Positions 1 through 13,300 of a stretch of 64,000 nt of DNA are shown one piece after another. Made by a program: the position numbers and the translations under genes. The notes under the pieces were generated by a model, which saw only the letters and a program-made list of their open reading frames with translations, ran no database searches and was not told the DNA's origin. Source of the stretch: Sipunculus nudus. Its lineage: Eukaryota; Annelida; Sipuncula; Golfingiida; Sipunculidae. How positions within the stretch are numbered: the stretch's first letter is position 1; each line of letters opens with the position of its first letter. The stretch spans positions 17,757,382 to 17,821,381 of the forward strand of contig CM049317.1 of NCBI GenBank assembly GCA_026874595.1. Reading direction: 5' to 3'.

Positions 1-205
1 ATTCGTTGCCCCTTTGTCCTCAATGTTTTCTGAAACCGTACAATGTATGACACTGTGCCATACCTCATTTTAAAGGTTATTGTCTCCGCGATATGAGAAT
101 ACATTGTTTTTAATGTACATTTAATTTTGAGTGATTTTTCCGTTTTTACTCACTTGCGCCGAGATTAGACCGAGCACAGCCGAACTGCCATCGGCAATGA
201 CCGGT
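1..205 (-). repeat. dispersed family R1, copy 1
   Basis: In reverse complement it shares ordered blocks with 9860-10078 and 47735-47938: an aaaaatcactcaaaa block, a ctcatatcg block, then taaaatgaggta, and cggtttcagaraacattg ending gaggacaaag. It starts at the window edge, so it may be longer. No coding or tRNA-like head is visible. Confidence 0.7.
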
Positions 206-3200
206 ATGCGTGCATCGTGGTCTTTCAACCTCAAATACACGATTAAAGATTATTGTTCATATAAATAACGCTTGCTTTCAATTAGGGATCTGTGCATGTC
301 TGGCCTTTATTTGATCCAGGCTCTCACCCACATGCATAGTCAGTAAAAGTGAAAAACACATGTTTCTCTCTTTATAAAATGGAGGGTTCAGCCCAGGAGG
401 ATTAATGACAAAACCTAATTCAAGGGCCCAGTTTCAGGTACAGGGGTGGAGTGGTGGCGAGGGTTTCAGGTTTCAGAATTGGGTCTGATACGATGAAAAA
501 AAGGTTGCTGCGGCTTAAAACGGGATACGGAACCTCTGCATTAATATCCCATTGGGTCCACTTCTGCTAAACTTACGAGGTATGCATTTTTCTGTTTCTT
601 TCTTCCAGAACAGATTTCACAACGTACATTTAATTATTCTTTCATGTGTTCCTCTTATCAATCTATTCTTTATAGTCCAACGATAGAAACCAATCAAATA
701 TCATCAACAATCTGAATGATCCCGCGTCTCATTCCGGTGTGCAAAGTTAACATCACTGACCAGGTCTTCAAGGTAAACATATCGGGGTATGAATTTCTTG
801 CCACGAGCACAGCACCACAAAATTAAAGTAAAAACATGTATGTACATATCTTATTGATACAGTTACCCATTGAAAACCTATATTTTCTTTTAACTTTAGT
901 TTAAAAAATTAGCCAACATCCCATATCTCAGTTGATATATCTCCCCAACCCCGGTAAAAAGCCCGGTATACCGGGTTTATCAGCTAGTAGTTAATGCACG
1001 AAGACCACACCTCCAGTGACTCTTGGCCATCTGTTATACATAACCAACCAGTCATCCTTTACTCTCTGTGATTTACGCCACAGCTGGGCTATTCTGAGAA
1101 TGCCATATTGCACCCCTTATTTAACAAAATTATCCATATACTCCACAGAACTGAGAAATGTCTGCTTTGTCTTTTATACCAGTACTTCCCTTATCGAGAC
1201 ATGACTGATTACCAACGAATTAAAAAAAAATTCTTTCTGTCCTCGACTTTATAATTTTGTATAATGTATTTAAATCAGGCTTTATTTCATTCACTAAAGT
1301 AAAAATAAAAAAAAAATGGATGAATTCAAATAAAGCAATACTTTTACTTATTTTGAATTCAATAAATAAAACATAAATAAGAAATTTGGAAAAGTACAAA
1401 ACTTAACATATTTTTTATCATACATCAACGATAAAATTGAGTTTACTTCAGATTATAATTTAAGGAAATGTATTTTCTATAGAAAAATACACTTATAGGA
1501 TCATATATTCTGACATAAGAATCCATGGATATGCAATTGTATTATATTCTTCTGTTCAGATTAATTCCACCTACAATGGGAGACATATGTCTTTAAGTTT
1601 TTTGCTTGACAGCAGATAGTTAATAATAATCTGTCACAATTATTAACTGATATAATGCTGAAGTCCTTACCTGAGCATTGGCTGGTGGATTGTACCTTTC
1701 AATTTAATACTTTCATTCTGTTTTTCCTATAGTTGTCACAAAATATTTCTATAGGTTAAAACCGAACGCCAGTCAAAGCATGTCTGCATCGAGTACAGAG
1801 ACATATGATTATTTCCAGACGATGGATGTGTGCTTCCTTTATCTGCGGGAGCTATGATGACTACCCCAGTTCCAATCCGAAATTTGACTCACAGGTATTT
1901 CTAGTAAATTGCAGGGCTTAGTTTACATACTTTCCACAAGATGCTGAATATATACAGGTGTCCCTATGCCAATGAAGACCAAGAGGGTAATCCACGGCAG
2001 ATACACAGCTGTTTACTCTGAATCAGACCATGTTTTCCATCCCTCCCGAGCAGACAAGACTACAGAGCAGTGCCAGTGATGAGGGTACACAACCTTGAAG
2101 AATATATCTGTGGTATCCAAAGACAGCAGGCACGCCTGATCAACTGAGTACTAAGAGAGGCTCCTATTTCTTATTCCAGAAACTTATGGGGTCCTCAACA
2201 CACAAACTCAAGATCATCCCATTAATTTCCCCTTTCTGTGACACTTTATTTGCACACTGGTAAAATACACAGCGGAGGTGGCATGTACCAGAAATCCAAA
2301 CAATATTTATCTGGTCTGACTAGCCGGACTCATGTCTTGTCACTGATTAATTTGGTTTGATAACATGTAGAAAGAAACAGTACTAGGATGACTTTGCAGA
2401 GACCAGGTCATAGCTATGAATATCGTCTTTAATAGCCAATTTTTGTTACCTTATTTTATATTATAAATGTGAAGACGGTCTCTTTTATTAATGATATATT
2501 TTCAGAAATGTTGTACTTGAATTGCCCAGACAGAGAAGGGAACTCAGTTGTCATGATCAGCGGGGCCCTCCTTGGTCTCATAGCCAAATCCCTCCAACTG
2601 CCTAAATCCGGCGCTGGACACATTTCATGTGGTGCGACGTATAATAGACAAATATGCGTATAGAAAAATAAATTCTGTTTACCTGTGAATGTCCAAGATG
2701 AAGGTATGATGTTTACCCATTGGTTTGTTTGTTGGTAGATTGTTCGTTTGTTTTGTTTGTATGTTAGTAATTTTACGCAAAAAAGTTATAAACGGAGTTT
2801 GTATAAATTTTGTGGATGATTACTGGAACACTCAAGGGAAAGTGCATCATATTTGGGGGAAAATCTAGATGACCTTAAATAATTTTCGATTCCAATGATC
2901 ATATACAACACATTGTGACACAGTGCGATTTCTTTGCCGATTACTATACCGCCCCGTCGATAAGTATTAAGTCAATTATTTTTAGTATCTGCCAAGGTGA
3001 ATCTGTTGGGGGTATCGAGGAACTCGTCCGACTATACACTTGCCTTTCACAATAATAATTGTCACGTGATATATAACTACTTGTGGAGAATTTACACATC
3101 TTCATTCAGCCCCCTACTCTGGTGCATATTTCATGGATTATAAACCAGCCTACAAGTGTTCGGGCCGAAATCACAACTGCCAATCGAATCCAAAGAATAA

Positions 3201-3217
3201 ACTGCAAACAGTACACT
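206..3217. other. no gene recognised
   Basis: AT-rich, especially 1200-1560, with short low-complexity patches (for example GTTT-rich 2719-2760). Both strands are full of stops. I see no exon with family-level similarity and no RNA gene. Confidence 0.55.
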
Positions 3218-3225
3218 GTTCGCAC

Positions 3226-3616
3226 TAGTGGTGTGCCGATTAATCGAATAAACCGATGATTGGTCGTTTTCTTTCAAAATCGATTAAATCAACTGCATTT
3301 TTGCAAAATCGATTATAACGATTATGGATGCACAGGCAAGGAATTTTATCCTGTCCGAGATATACGAGCACAAGGTAACGAACAGCATCAAAACGAAACC
3401 TTGCGCAGCCAACAACCGTCCGACGCCAAGTCGACCGTTGATGCGGGTGGATTGATGGTTTCATTATGAATACCGGGTCAATATTTTAAGTACTAGTTTA
3501 CATCAGATTCCAGGATGATAAAGAAAATACATAAAATAATCGATTAATAATCGCTTATCGGTCGTTTTAATTATTTTAATCATCGATTATGATTTTAAAA
3601 CCAATTCCTACCACTG
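3226..3616. mobile_element. hAT-like non-autonomous element (MITE)
   Basis: Terminal inverted repeats read tagtggtgtg at the left and, in reverse complement, cagtggtagg at the right. They are flanked by near-identical 8-bp sequences gttcgcac (3218-3225) and gttcgtac (3617-3624). An 8-bp duplication is the hAT superfamily signature. The interior is rich in CGATTA/TAATCG motifs at both ends. No transposase is present. Confidence 0.75.
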
Positions 3617-4254
3617 GTTCGTACGCCTTCTGGACAAAAACATATGTACCAGAAAATGTAAGTCTTATTTGACTTGTAAGATTTTTTCTATGACTTCCCA
3701 GCAATGCTAAACGTTTGATCGAAACATCGCACTCAAGTAGAACAGGTGTGCTAACGTCATTTGATTGGTTCGATTACCTTGATTATTATTCATGAAATAG
3801 ACGACAAAGAGGGTAGTGGAATCAAGATCTGTGGAAGCGTTATTTACAGGGATTGCACAAATGGTAAAACAACTAATGTAGTCATGGCTCAGGTGTTGGC
3901 GTTCGGCAGTGTCTTGAATCGGAGGACACTGGACAACCCTGACATACGGCGATAAAAGGGGCCCAATTACCTATAAAGCATGTTGAATTGACAAAACAAA
4001 AAATATCTTTTTCCCTTAAAAATGAATCTGTACCTTTAAAAATATTGCCTTGAAACCGTTTGCTTACTCATGTAAACAAGTGTAAAAAACAGTGGACCAG
4101 GCACGATCACAGGTGTCAACATAAACACAGGGATTGGGTTGTGTGCATCGTGCAGCCACAACACGTGTCAATCAGGAGATGCCCCGACTGGCTTGGGCCT
4201 GAAATGTAACATATGTTCCCGCTGGCTGAAATACCGCGTATTACGTCTCACAAT

Positions 4255-4400
4255 CGGACCTCCGGTCGCGCGGCCTTGTTATGGTAAACAGACACACGTG
4301 GACTGTGTTCACCAACACGCAGACTCATAACAAGGTTTTAAACAGCCCGTATGCGAGGTACTGAGACTGTGCGCTGGAATGGTTTTGCTGGGAAACTTAT
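4255..4400 (+). repeat. dispersed family R3, copy 1
   Basis: Shares ordered blocks with 28965-29085: cttgttatg, acacacgtggactgtgttyac, cataacaa, gtgcgc and ggtttwgctggg. Two copies only in this window; function unknown. The interval 3625-4254 holds nothing recognisable. Confidence 0.55.
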
Positions 4401-4865
4401 GTATATAGCAAAATGAACTGACAGTGTGAAAGAATAGGCACAATACTGCTCCTTTTTATGTCTCTTAAAAAATAATTAGCTTTACAAGACAGTTATTTAA
4501 GAGGTCCCTAAGAATTTTCTCTAAAACGGATTGTTGTGTATACATGCAGAGTTTGGGTACCCTGATACTTTTGTCGTTTTGACGCATTCTTTTTGGTAAT
4601 TTGCAAAATTCATCCATTTGAAGAAAACAGAAATAACAAGAACTTATGATGATATTTGATTAAACAGTATGTCTAGACCCACATTAGGTCCAAAATGTTG
4701 TGCTATTGATGATAGGGCCACAACGGAATTTAATGTTTTCCCCAAAAAACAATACACTACGTCACAAGAAAAAGTTGTAGAGAAGTGACTGATGTTACTC
4801 ATTGTAGCCTTATAGTAATATTTACGTTTCACTGCAGGGTATTCAATAGATCTGCCCTTACATGT

Positions 4866-5151
4866 ATATATGTTACAGTCAATGTGTAAAAACAGTCAAT
4901 TTGTAAATTGTCTGAAATTTTCAGTCAATGAACAAATTGCCTGATTCACTCAGGAACATAAATTTATAAAATGACTGAAATTTTCAGGCATTTTACAAAT
5001 TGACTGTAAAATCAGTCTGTTTATTTGACACATTGACTGAATCGATATGGAAAAGTCTGTTGTTTCATATATCTCATTATTGTGAATCAAACATTGTCAT
5101 GTAGTATAACCAGCTACTTGACTGATTTTACACATGGACTGTAACATATAT
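4866..5151. mobile_element. 286-bp MITE-like element with long terminal inverted repeats
   Basis: The first and last 34 bases (4866-4899 and 5118-5151) are reverse complements with two mismatches. Both begin atatatgttacagtc. The interior carries further dyads around ctgaaattttcag and repeated gactg motifs, so most of the element can fold back on itself. It has no coding capacity and flanks are AT-rich. Confidence 0.75.
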
Positions 5152-5990
5152 TTATATACACTAGTCAAAAGATCAAGTGGAGTAACCCATTTACACCCTA
5201 TGAATCAATAGGCTGGGGGGGGGGGTAGACTTTACTTGCCCACTTAGCGAGTCAAGTGTGAAGACCCTAGCCTATGACTCTTAGCCAAGTCATTAAGTGG
5301 GTTTAGTAGCTGGGGTCCCAGCGCAATATAAGGATATAGATGATATTAAGCACAGTCGAAGCTTAGTAGCCACTAGCCAGGAACTCTCCGTATCTTTAGT
5401 GAAACGCTTACCCAAAGACTGGCAGTATATTTATGTTTTGGTTTATTAATAATAATCATTAAAACTCGGTCAGATCTTTCGGCTTTTCTGGTGATGTAAA
5501 ACTAAATGTATGTCATGTTATATTTGATCTGTGAGAGTAATACTACAGTATATGTCTTGGATAAATATCGTCAGAAGGGTATATCCCATGAATGTTATTA
5601 ATTCATAATCCCCTACAATATTTCCTTTCCAGTTCCAATTATGATTAATTTTGTAGTCATCAGTCATTTTTAAGAAATAGTAATATACAGAGAAATTGAT
5701 TTTCACCTTTAATAAAATGGCGTTTGCGTAGGATCTCAAGTGCGAAGGTTTAAGAAACACAGGTCCTAATGTATATAGTATATTTATAAGTCTAGTTTAT
5801 GGCACACCTCATATTTTATTTATTATGTCATTTTAACACCAGTAAGAGATGAATGTCTCTTTTTCCTGGAGAAGTTTTCTGGCCGATATATGACACGCAT
5901 TGACGCCTCTGTGCTGGAAGCCATTCATGGTCCGTGAATAATAAAATGTGTATTTTGACAATTTTGAACGCCCATTATATCACAGCGAAA
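5152..5990. other. no gene recognised
   Basis: Contains a G-run at about 5216-5226 and otherwise ordinary AT-rich sequence. No exon, RNA gene or clear repeat was seen. Confidence 0.5.
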
Positions 5991-5997
5991 TATTCAT

Positions 5998-7035
5998 ATA
6001 CAACAAGATATATGTATTCTCAGGAATGCAGGCCTCCGCAACGTGGCCGGTCCTTATTGTGGGATGCTCCCTAAAAAGTATTTGCATTTACGTATTAGCC
6101 CATATTCCCGGGTTCGTTCGTGCAGAAGTTCCCACCAACCAGTGTCTGCATTCATTTATTCGGTCTATATACCTAGGTTAATTCGCGCATAAATGACTGT
6201 ACATTTGTGAATATTCTTGAAATCCCTACCTGGACCTGGACAATGTCGGAGAGCCACACCAAACTCTAATCGGTTCTTCACTGGCCCATTCCCGAGGCGC
6301 CCTGCAAATTACATGGGATTCCGTTCAAGATTGCGGGAGTTATAATGTGGACAAACACACAAACAAATACCGGTAAACACAAACACAGTGAACTAATACA
6401 CGAATACCCTGCTGGCGGAGGAATAAATTGTTCAGGCTTATTCCAGATCTGACTCAAATATGTAAGTTTGTCAGGTGTTAAGTCATTTCAGTCATTTTTA
6501 ATCACTAGCTATATATATGCTGCATGGCCAGATCTGTTTGACTGTTATATTGACGCCACGAAACAGGATAAAAGCACCTTAACGTTTTCTCCGTCTACTG
6601 GTGGTGGTCTCTCTTTGATGCACACTGATTGAGATTGTTTCTACAATTATCGCCTCCACAAAAAAGGCGGACCTGTTCCTCGCGCGGCCAGAATCAGTTA
6701 CACAGGTTGCTTTGATATTTGCCGCGGCCAGGAGGGTAAGCGTTCGGTCCTGTTTGTGTTTGTGTTTATGTCTGTGAGTTTGTGTGTTTGTTTACAACTA
6801 AACTCATGCAATCCTGGACGGAATCTCATGAAATTCCAGGGCATTCCGGTTAGATTTTTGGGTGGATCCGGATCCAGGAAAGTCATCAAAGAAAAAGAAA
6901 TCACTCACTTATGCACGAATAATCTTTGGAATATGGGCCAAAAAAGTGAATGAAAGCTCGGGTTGCGGAGTACCAAAATTAGGACCGCCCTCATAGCGGA
7001 GGCCTGCATCAATGAGAATACATATTTCTAGTTTA
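5998..7035. repeat. about 1-kb imperfect inverted repeat (foldback arrangement)
   Basis: The left arm (5998-6430) and right arm (about 6719-7035) align in reverse complement across several blocks. Examples are gcggaggcctgcat with a rev-comp partner near 6035, cccatattc with its partner near 6930, the gtttgtgtttgtgttta stretch and the ggaatc...ttgcaggg-like block. The spacer 6431-6718 is unique. It may be two opposed copies of one dispersed element or a foldback transposon. Arms are diverged, so it is not recent. Confidence 0.65.
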
Positions 7036-9284
7036 TAACTTCAACCATAAATATGATAAACTGCACTTGGTTTCGGGGAACCAATACTTTATTGATATAT
7101 CGGTTAACTGAAACTTCAGTTACAGCCGAGGATGTATCTCGATCTGTATATCAAAGATTTATGATTTTGCTTAAAAGTGTCATTCACCCACTTTTGAAAA
7201 AAAAAGAATTTATGTGATTTCTGGTTTCTTCTGTGTATGTATTAATGATTTATGGGTAATTTTGGTTGTGAAAAGGTCTTATAAGGCCTTCGTGAAGGAT
7301 GTGTGAACCTTTATATCAACAACATGTTTGTAAACAACGCAATGTTGACAAACGGGAAAAGCATGTAACCTTAGGTGGTAAAGTGCATATATATAGAAAT
7401 AGAAAGGTCGCACAAACTCATATTTGCAAAGTTCTGGCTTATCTGCCCTTGTTGATGAATTTGATTATTTGGCGGGTCCCCATGTATTATAAACATGTTG
7501 ATATTAACATGACAAGCTACCTGCATGTGTGCGGTGTTATCCACGGTTTCTGGCCTATTTTTATAAAAGCTGCAAGTGATTACCTTCAGTTTATAATGGC
7601 TGATAGGTGACCAGGCCCATTTAAAGAGCAATGTTTCTGCTTAAGTGTTCATCAAGCCGACCTTTTTTTATTTCAAATGAATTCTATTGTCAAGTGTATA
7701 TATGCACGCAGCAAACACCTTCAACACAGTAGAGATGATTGAATGTCACTTCAATATGATGAAGAGGTAGAATAATGAACAGCCAGTTTAACAAACTGCA
7801 GGTATGCCACCTGCAAACATCACTAGCATATAAAAGTGTGTCTGAACTGAAAGCAAAGCAAAACGGTTTCATATAACTTATTAAGTTGGCTAATGTATTA
7901 TATCAGATTATTGTTGGATATGAGCAGTCAAAGTTTAGAAGCAGACCAGAAGATATTGGACCCATAGAAAAGTGACTATAATGAATTTTCACTGCGTTAA
8001 ACTAAGTGAACATTGAGGGTGGGGCACGAAGTATCCAGGGGGCATCCCGAACGAGGGAGATCACAAAAAGAAAAAAATAATAATAAAAATAAGGGATAGG
8101 GAGGCGAAATCAAGATTGCTAGCCCTGTAGGCTTAACTAAAATTTTCATTAAATATAAAAAAAAAATATCTTTAACATTTCATACAAGGGGGACCATATG
8201 TCATCAAGTAAGGAGACTACATTTATAACAGGATTTTTAATGACTTTTAGTATATTTTATGTGAACAAACACTAAAGGTATTGAATGAGAATTTTTTTGG
8301 TGATTAATGTTGAAAAAAGCACTGTTGCGGCCCGGGGCAACTTCACACCAGATGTCGTTACCACACAACGACCGTGAATTGTTGAATACTTGTTGATTTG
8401 AAAAAAAAAACTGTGATGATGTAGTTTCCATGGCCTACATCTACGCTCTTCAATGCAATTTTTTTCACCAACGCGAATGTTGTGCTTAGAAGCCCCAGTG
8501 CATTATGGGATATGAGTCCTTTATCCACAATCCATAATATCTCCGTCGCCGATTTTTGCTCAGACGATGTCCTGGGTGACGTTGTGTCAAGTGCTGTGAA
8601 CTCTCGGCCTTTGCCCTCCAACAATTCGTTTAACTGTTATCTTTTCATTGTTTTCCTATCAGACCTGATGATAAAAGTCATTGATTTTTTTTCTGTCCTG
8701 ATAACACCGATTATAGTTCGTTGACATATCTAGCAGATGTATGATAATTGTGATATGTTTTCACACAGTTTGACAGTCGCACAGTAACGCATCGCGCTTC
8801 ATAGGGTCAATAAACGTGTTGTATATCACTTTTATATGACCACACTAGCTCGGCAACCGGTCCTTTTAATGGGACCGGGAGTATGTATCAAAAGAGGAAT
8901 GTTGGTAATTTTTTTTATCTATAAAAGTTAAAATAAAATATAGATTTTCAGTTTGATGCTGTCATAATAGAATATGTACTTTTTTACATTTATTTTGTGG
9001 CGCTGTACTCGTGGCACGAAATAAGACCTGGTCAATGATGATGTTTATCTTTGCGGAACGGAAAGGGACGCGGGGGCAATCAAATTTTTGAAGATCTTTG
9101 ATTGGTAACATATATTATTGTTATTAGACGTTTAAAGGATACATCGGTGTAAGGAAGATATTACAGATGAACTTAGCGTGTTTTAAGGGAAGTAAGCTGA
9201 AAGAAAGAAACAGGAAAATGCATACCTCATTGGGAGCAGAAGGAATTCAAGGCGGCTGCAACCTTTTCCTTTCAGAAAGGATTT
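7036..9284. other. no gene recognised
   Basis: Several short open frames on both strands (for example 7299-7610 plus, 8358-8624 minus) overlap each other and show no domain, signal peptide or biased composition. I treat them as chance. Confidence 0.5.
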
Positions 9285-9369
9285 CACACCAATTTTCCGG
9301 ACTGTGAGACCCTTTTTTATGTTTTGTCGATGGACCCTTCTTTTCCCTTAAATCCTGGATCTACCCCTG
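9285..9369 (+). mobile_element. family M1 MITE-like element, 3' fragment
   Basis: Blocks ttttccggac, ttatgttttgtc and aaatcctggatctacccctg match the right part of the M1 copy at 14769-14982 (ttttccggacc ... aaatcctggatccgcccc). The left terminus is not found, so it is a truncated or decayed copy. Confidence 0.5.
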
Positions 9370-9439
9370 AGAAGGCCTTCCCAGTGTGCGGTGATATATA
9401 ACACTTCAACTGACATTTTTGTCAGAAAGTAGATGGCAA

Positions 9440-9725
9440 ATGTAAAAGAGATCGAATATTCTAAATGATGTGTTTTGTGTGTACTAAATGATGTATTTAA
9501 GGTTGGATATCCCTCAGTGTAAGGATTACTGTGTTTTTAGGAACTAATTGATGTATTTAAGGAGGAAAACCACTAACAGTAAGAAATTATGTGTTCTGTA
9601 GGGACTAAATGACAAATATAAGGTGGGAAACTATTCAATCTAAGGAATTTTATTGTAGGGAATATAAATGCTGTATTTAAATTGAAAAACCACTCAAAGA
9701 AAGGAAACAGAGTTCAGTAAATGAA
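9440..9725 (+). repeat. degenerate tandem repeat, about 60-bp period
   Basis: Units built on ctaaatgatgtatttaagg start near 9485, 9544, 9605 and 9666. Each is followed by aaaccactcaa-type and taaggaatt-type blocks. Four to five diverged copies; non-coding. Confidence 0.7.
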
Positions 9726-9859
9726 ATTTTGATTGAAACCATGAGTGCTTATAAGAGACAGAACTGTTTGTCACAGGTGGGTCGGTGACTGGGTCATACA
9801 TGCTTAAATCCGTCACTGACAGCAGGGGTTATTCTTATGCACGATAAACCCTAATCCTA

Positions 9860-10078
9860 TCGCAGGCTTTCGGTCCTTTCCGAGGGCATAACGGTTGTTT
9901 TCGATGGTAACATGTACGCAATTAAAAAAACACACGCAAAAATCACTCAAAATGGTGTGTATATTAAAACTTGTTTATTTTCATATCGGCAAGGACCCTA
10001 CGGGAACAATCGCCTTTAAAATGAGGTAATGTACAGTGTCATTACGCAATGCGGTTTCAGAGAACATTGAGGACAAAG
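9860..10078 (+). repeat. dispersed family R1, copy 2
   Basis: Same block order as the other R1 copies: tcgcaggctttcgg, acggttgttttcgatgg, aatcactcaaaatg, tttcatatcgg, aaaatgaggtaatg, gcggtttcagagaacattg, gaggacaaag. Similarity fades beyond 10078. Confidence 0.75.
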
Positions 10079-10374
10079 CTGGAGCAACTTACTTTTATAA
10101 CTATTAGATGCCATGTTTGCCTCTAAAATAAATTACCGTTGACTTTGCATTAACTGAAATTCAGGATCCATTTCCTGAAAGAAAAACATCTGTTCCTTTT
10201 ATTTTCAATTAACACCATGCATAATGCGTGATTTGTTAGCAATCTTTGAGCGATATCTTTGAGCATTGCCAACTCGGCAGTGACGTCAGCCATAGGAAAA
10301 CCAACTGAGACTGTGTTATCCAGATGTCATCAAAGGCATAATGTATCTGACACTGTGAATCAAAAGGATAAAAC

Positions 10375-13300
10375 ATGCATTACTCATACCAGCCCATCAC
10401 ATCACATATACCTGCCCATAACACCACATCACATATACCAGCCCATCATACCACATCACATATACCTGCCCATAACACCACATCACATATACCAGCCCAT
10501 CATACCACATCACATATACCAGCCGATCACATCACATCACATATACCAGCCCATCACATATACCAGCCCATCACATTACATCATATATGCCAGCCTATCA
10601 CATCACATATACCAGCCCATCACATCACATCACATATACCAGCGCATCACATCACATCACATATACCAGCCCATCCCATCACATCACATATACCTGCCCA
10701 TAACACCAAATCACATATACCAGCCCGTAACACCTCATCATATATACCAACCCATCACATCACATCAGATATACCAGCCCATCACATCACATCACATACA
10801 CCAGCCCATCACATCATTTCACATATAATAGCCCATCACCTCACATTACATATACCACCCCATCACACCACATCACATATACCAGCGCATCACATTCCAT
10901 CATATGTACCAGCCCATCACATCACATCACATATACCAACCCATCACATCACATCACACATACCAGCCCATCACATCACATCACATATTACAGCCCTTCA
11001 CATCACATCACTAATACCAGCGAATCACATCACATCACATATTCTAGCCCATCACATCACAGCACATTTACCAACCCATCATATCGCATCACATATACCA
11101 GCCCACCACATCACATCACATATTCCAGCCCATCACCTCACATCACGTTTACTAGCCCATCATATCACATCACATCACATATACCAGCCCGTCACATTAC
11201 ATCATATATACCAGCCCAACACCTCACATCACATATACCAGCTCATCACATCACATATACCTGCCCATCACATCACATATACCAGCCCATCACATATACC
11301 AGCCCGTCACATTACATCATATATACCAGCCCATCACATCACATCACATATACCAGCCCATCACATCACATCATATATACCAGCCTATCACATCACATAT
11401 ACCAGCCCATCCCATCACATCACATATACCAGCCCATAAGACCACATCACATATACCAGCCCATAACACCACATCACATATACCAGCCCATCACATCTCA
11501 TCACATATACCAGCCCATCACATCACATCACATATACCAGCCTATCACATCACATCACATATACCAACCCATCACATCACATAACATATACCAGCCCATC
11601 ACATCAAATCACATATACCAGCCCATCACATCACATCATATGTACCAGCCCATCACATCACATATACCAGCCCATCACATCACATCACATACACCAGCCC
11701 ATCACATCATTTCACATATACCAGCCCATCACCTCACATCACATATACCAGCCCATCACATCACATCACAAATGCCAGCCCATCACCTCACATCACATAT
11801 ACCAGCTCATCACATCACATATACCTGCCAATCACATCACATCATATACACCTGCCCATCACATATACCAGCCCGTCACATTACATCATATATACCAGCC
11901 TATCACATCACATATACCAGCCCATCACATCACATCACATATACCAGCCCATCACATCACATCACATATACCAGCCCATCACATCACATATACCAGCCAA
12001 CATCACATCACATATACCAACCCATCACATCACATCACATATACCAGCCTATCACGTCACATCACATATACCAGCCGATCACATTACATCATATATACCA
12101 GCCTATCACATCACATATACCAGCCCATCACATCACATCACATATACCAGCCCATCACATCACATCACATATACCAGCCCATCACATCACATATACCAGC
12201 CAACATCACATCACATATACCAACCCATCACATCACATAAACCAGCCCATCACATCACAGCACATATACCAGCCCATCACATCACATCACATATACCAGC
12301 CCATCCCATCACATCACATATACCTGCCCATAACACCACATCACATATACCAGCCCATAACACCACATCACATATACCAGCCCGTCACATCACATCACAT
12401 ATACCAGCCCATCACATCACATCACACATACCAGCTCATCACATCACATATACCAGCCCATCACATCACATCACAAATACCAGCCCATCACCTCACATCA
12501 CAAATACCAGCCCATCACCTCACATCACATATACCAGCTCATCACATCACATATACCTGCCAATCACATCACATCATATATACCTGCCCATCAGATATAC
12601 CAGCCCGTCACATTACATCATATATACCAGCCTATCACATCACATATACCAGCCCATCACATCACATCACATATACCAGCCCATTACATCACATCACATA
12701 TACCAGCCCATCACATCACATATACCAGCCAACATCACATCACATATACCAACCCATCACATCACATCACATATACCAGCCTATCACGTCACATCACATA
12801 TACCAGCCGATCACATTACATCATATATACCAGCCTATCACATCACATATACCAGCCCATCACATCACATCACATATACCAGCCCATCACATCACATCAC
12901 ATATACCAGCCCATCACATCACATATACCAGCCAACATCACATCACATATACCAACCCATCACATCACATCACATAAACCAGCCCATCACATCACAGCAC
13001 ATATACCAGCCCATCACATCACATCACATATACCAGCCCATCCCATCACATCACATATACCTGCCCATAACACCACATCACATATACCAGCCCATAACAC
13101 CACATCACATATACCAGCCCATCACATCACATCACATATACCAGCCCATCACATCACATCACATATACCAGCCCATCACATCACATCACATATACCAGCC
13201 CATCACATCACATCACATATACCAACCCATCACATCACATAACATATACCAGCCCATCACATCACATCACATATACCAGCCCATCACATCACATCATATG

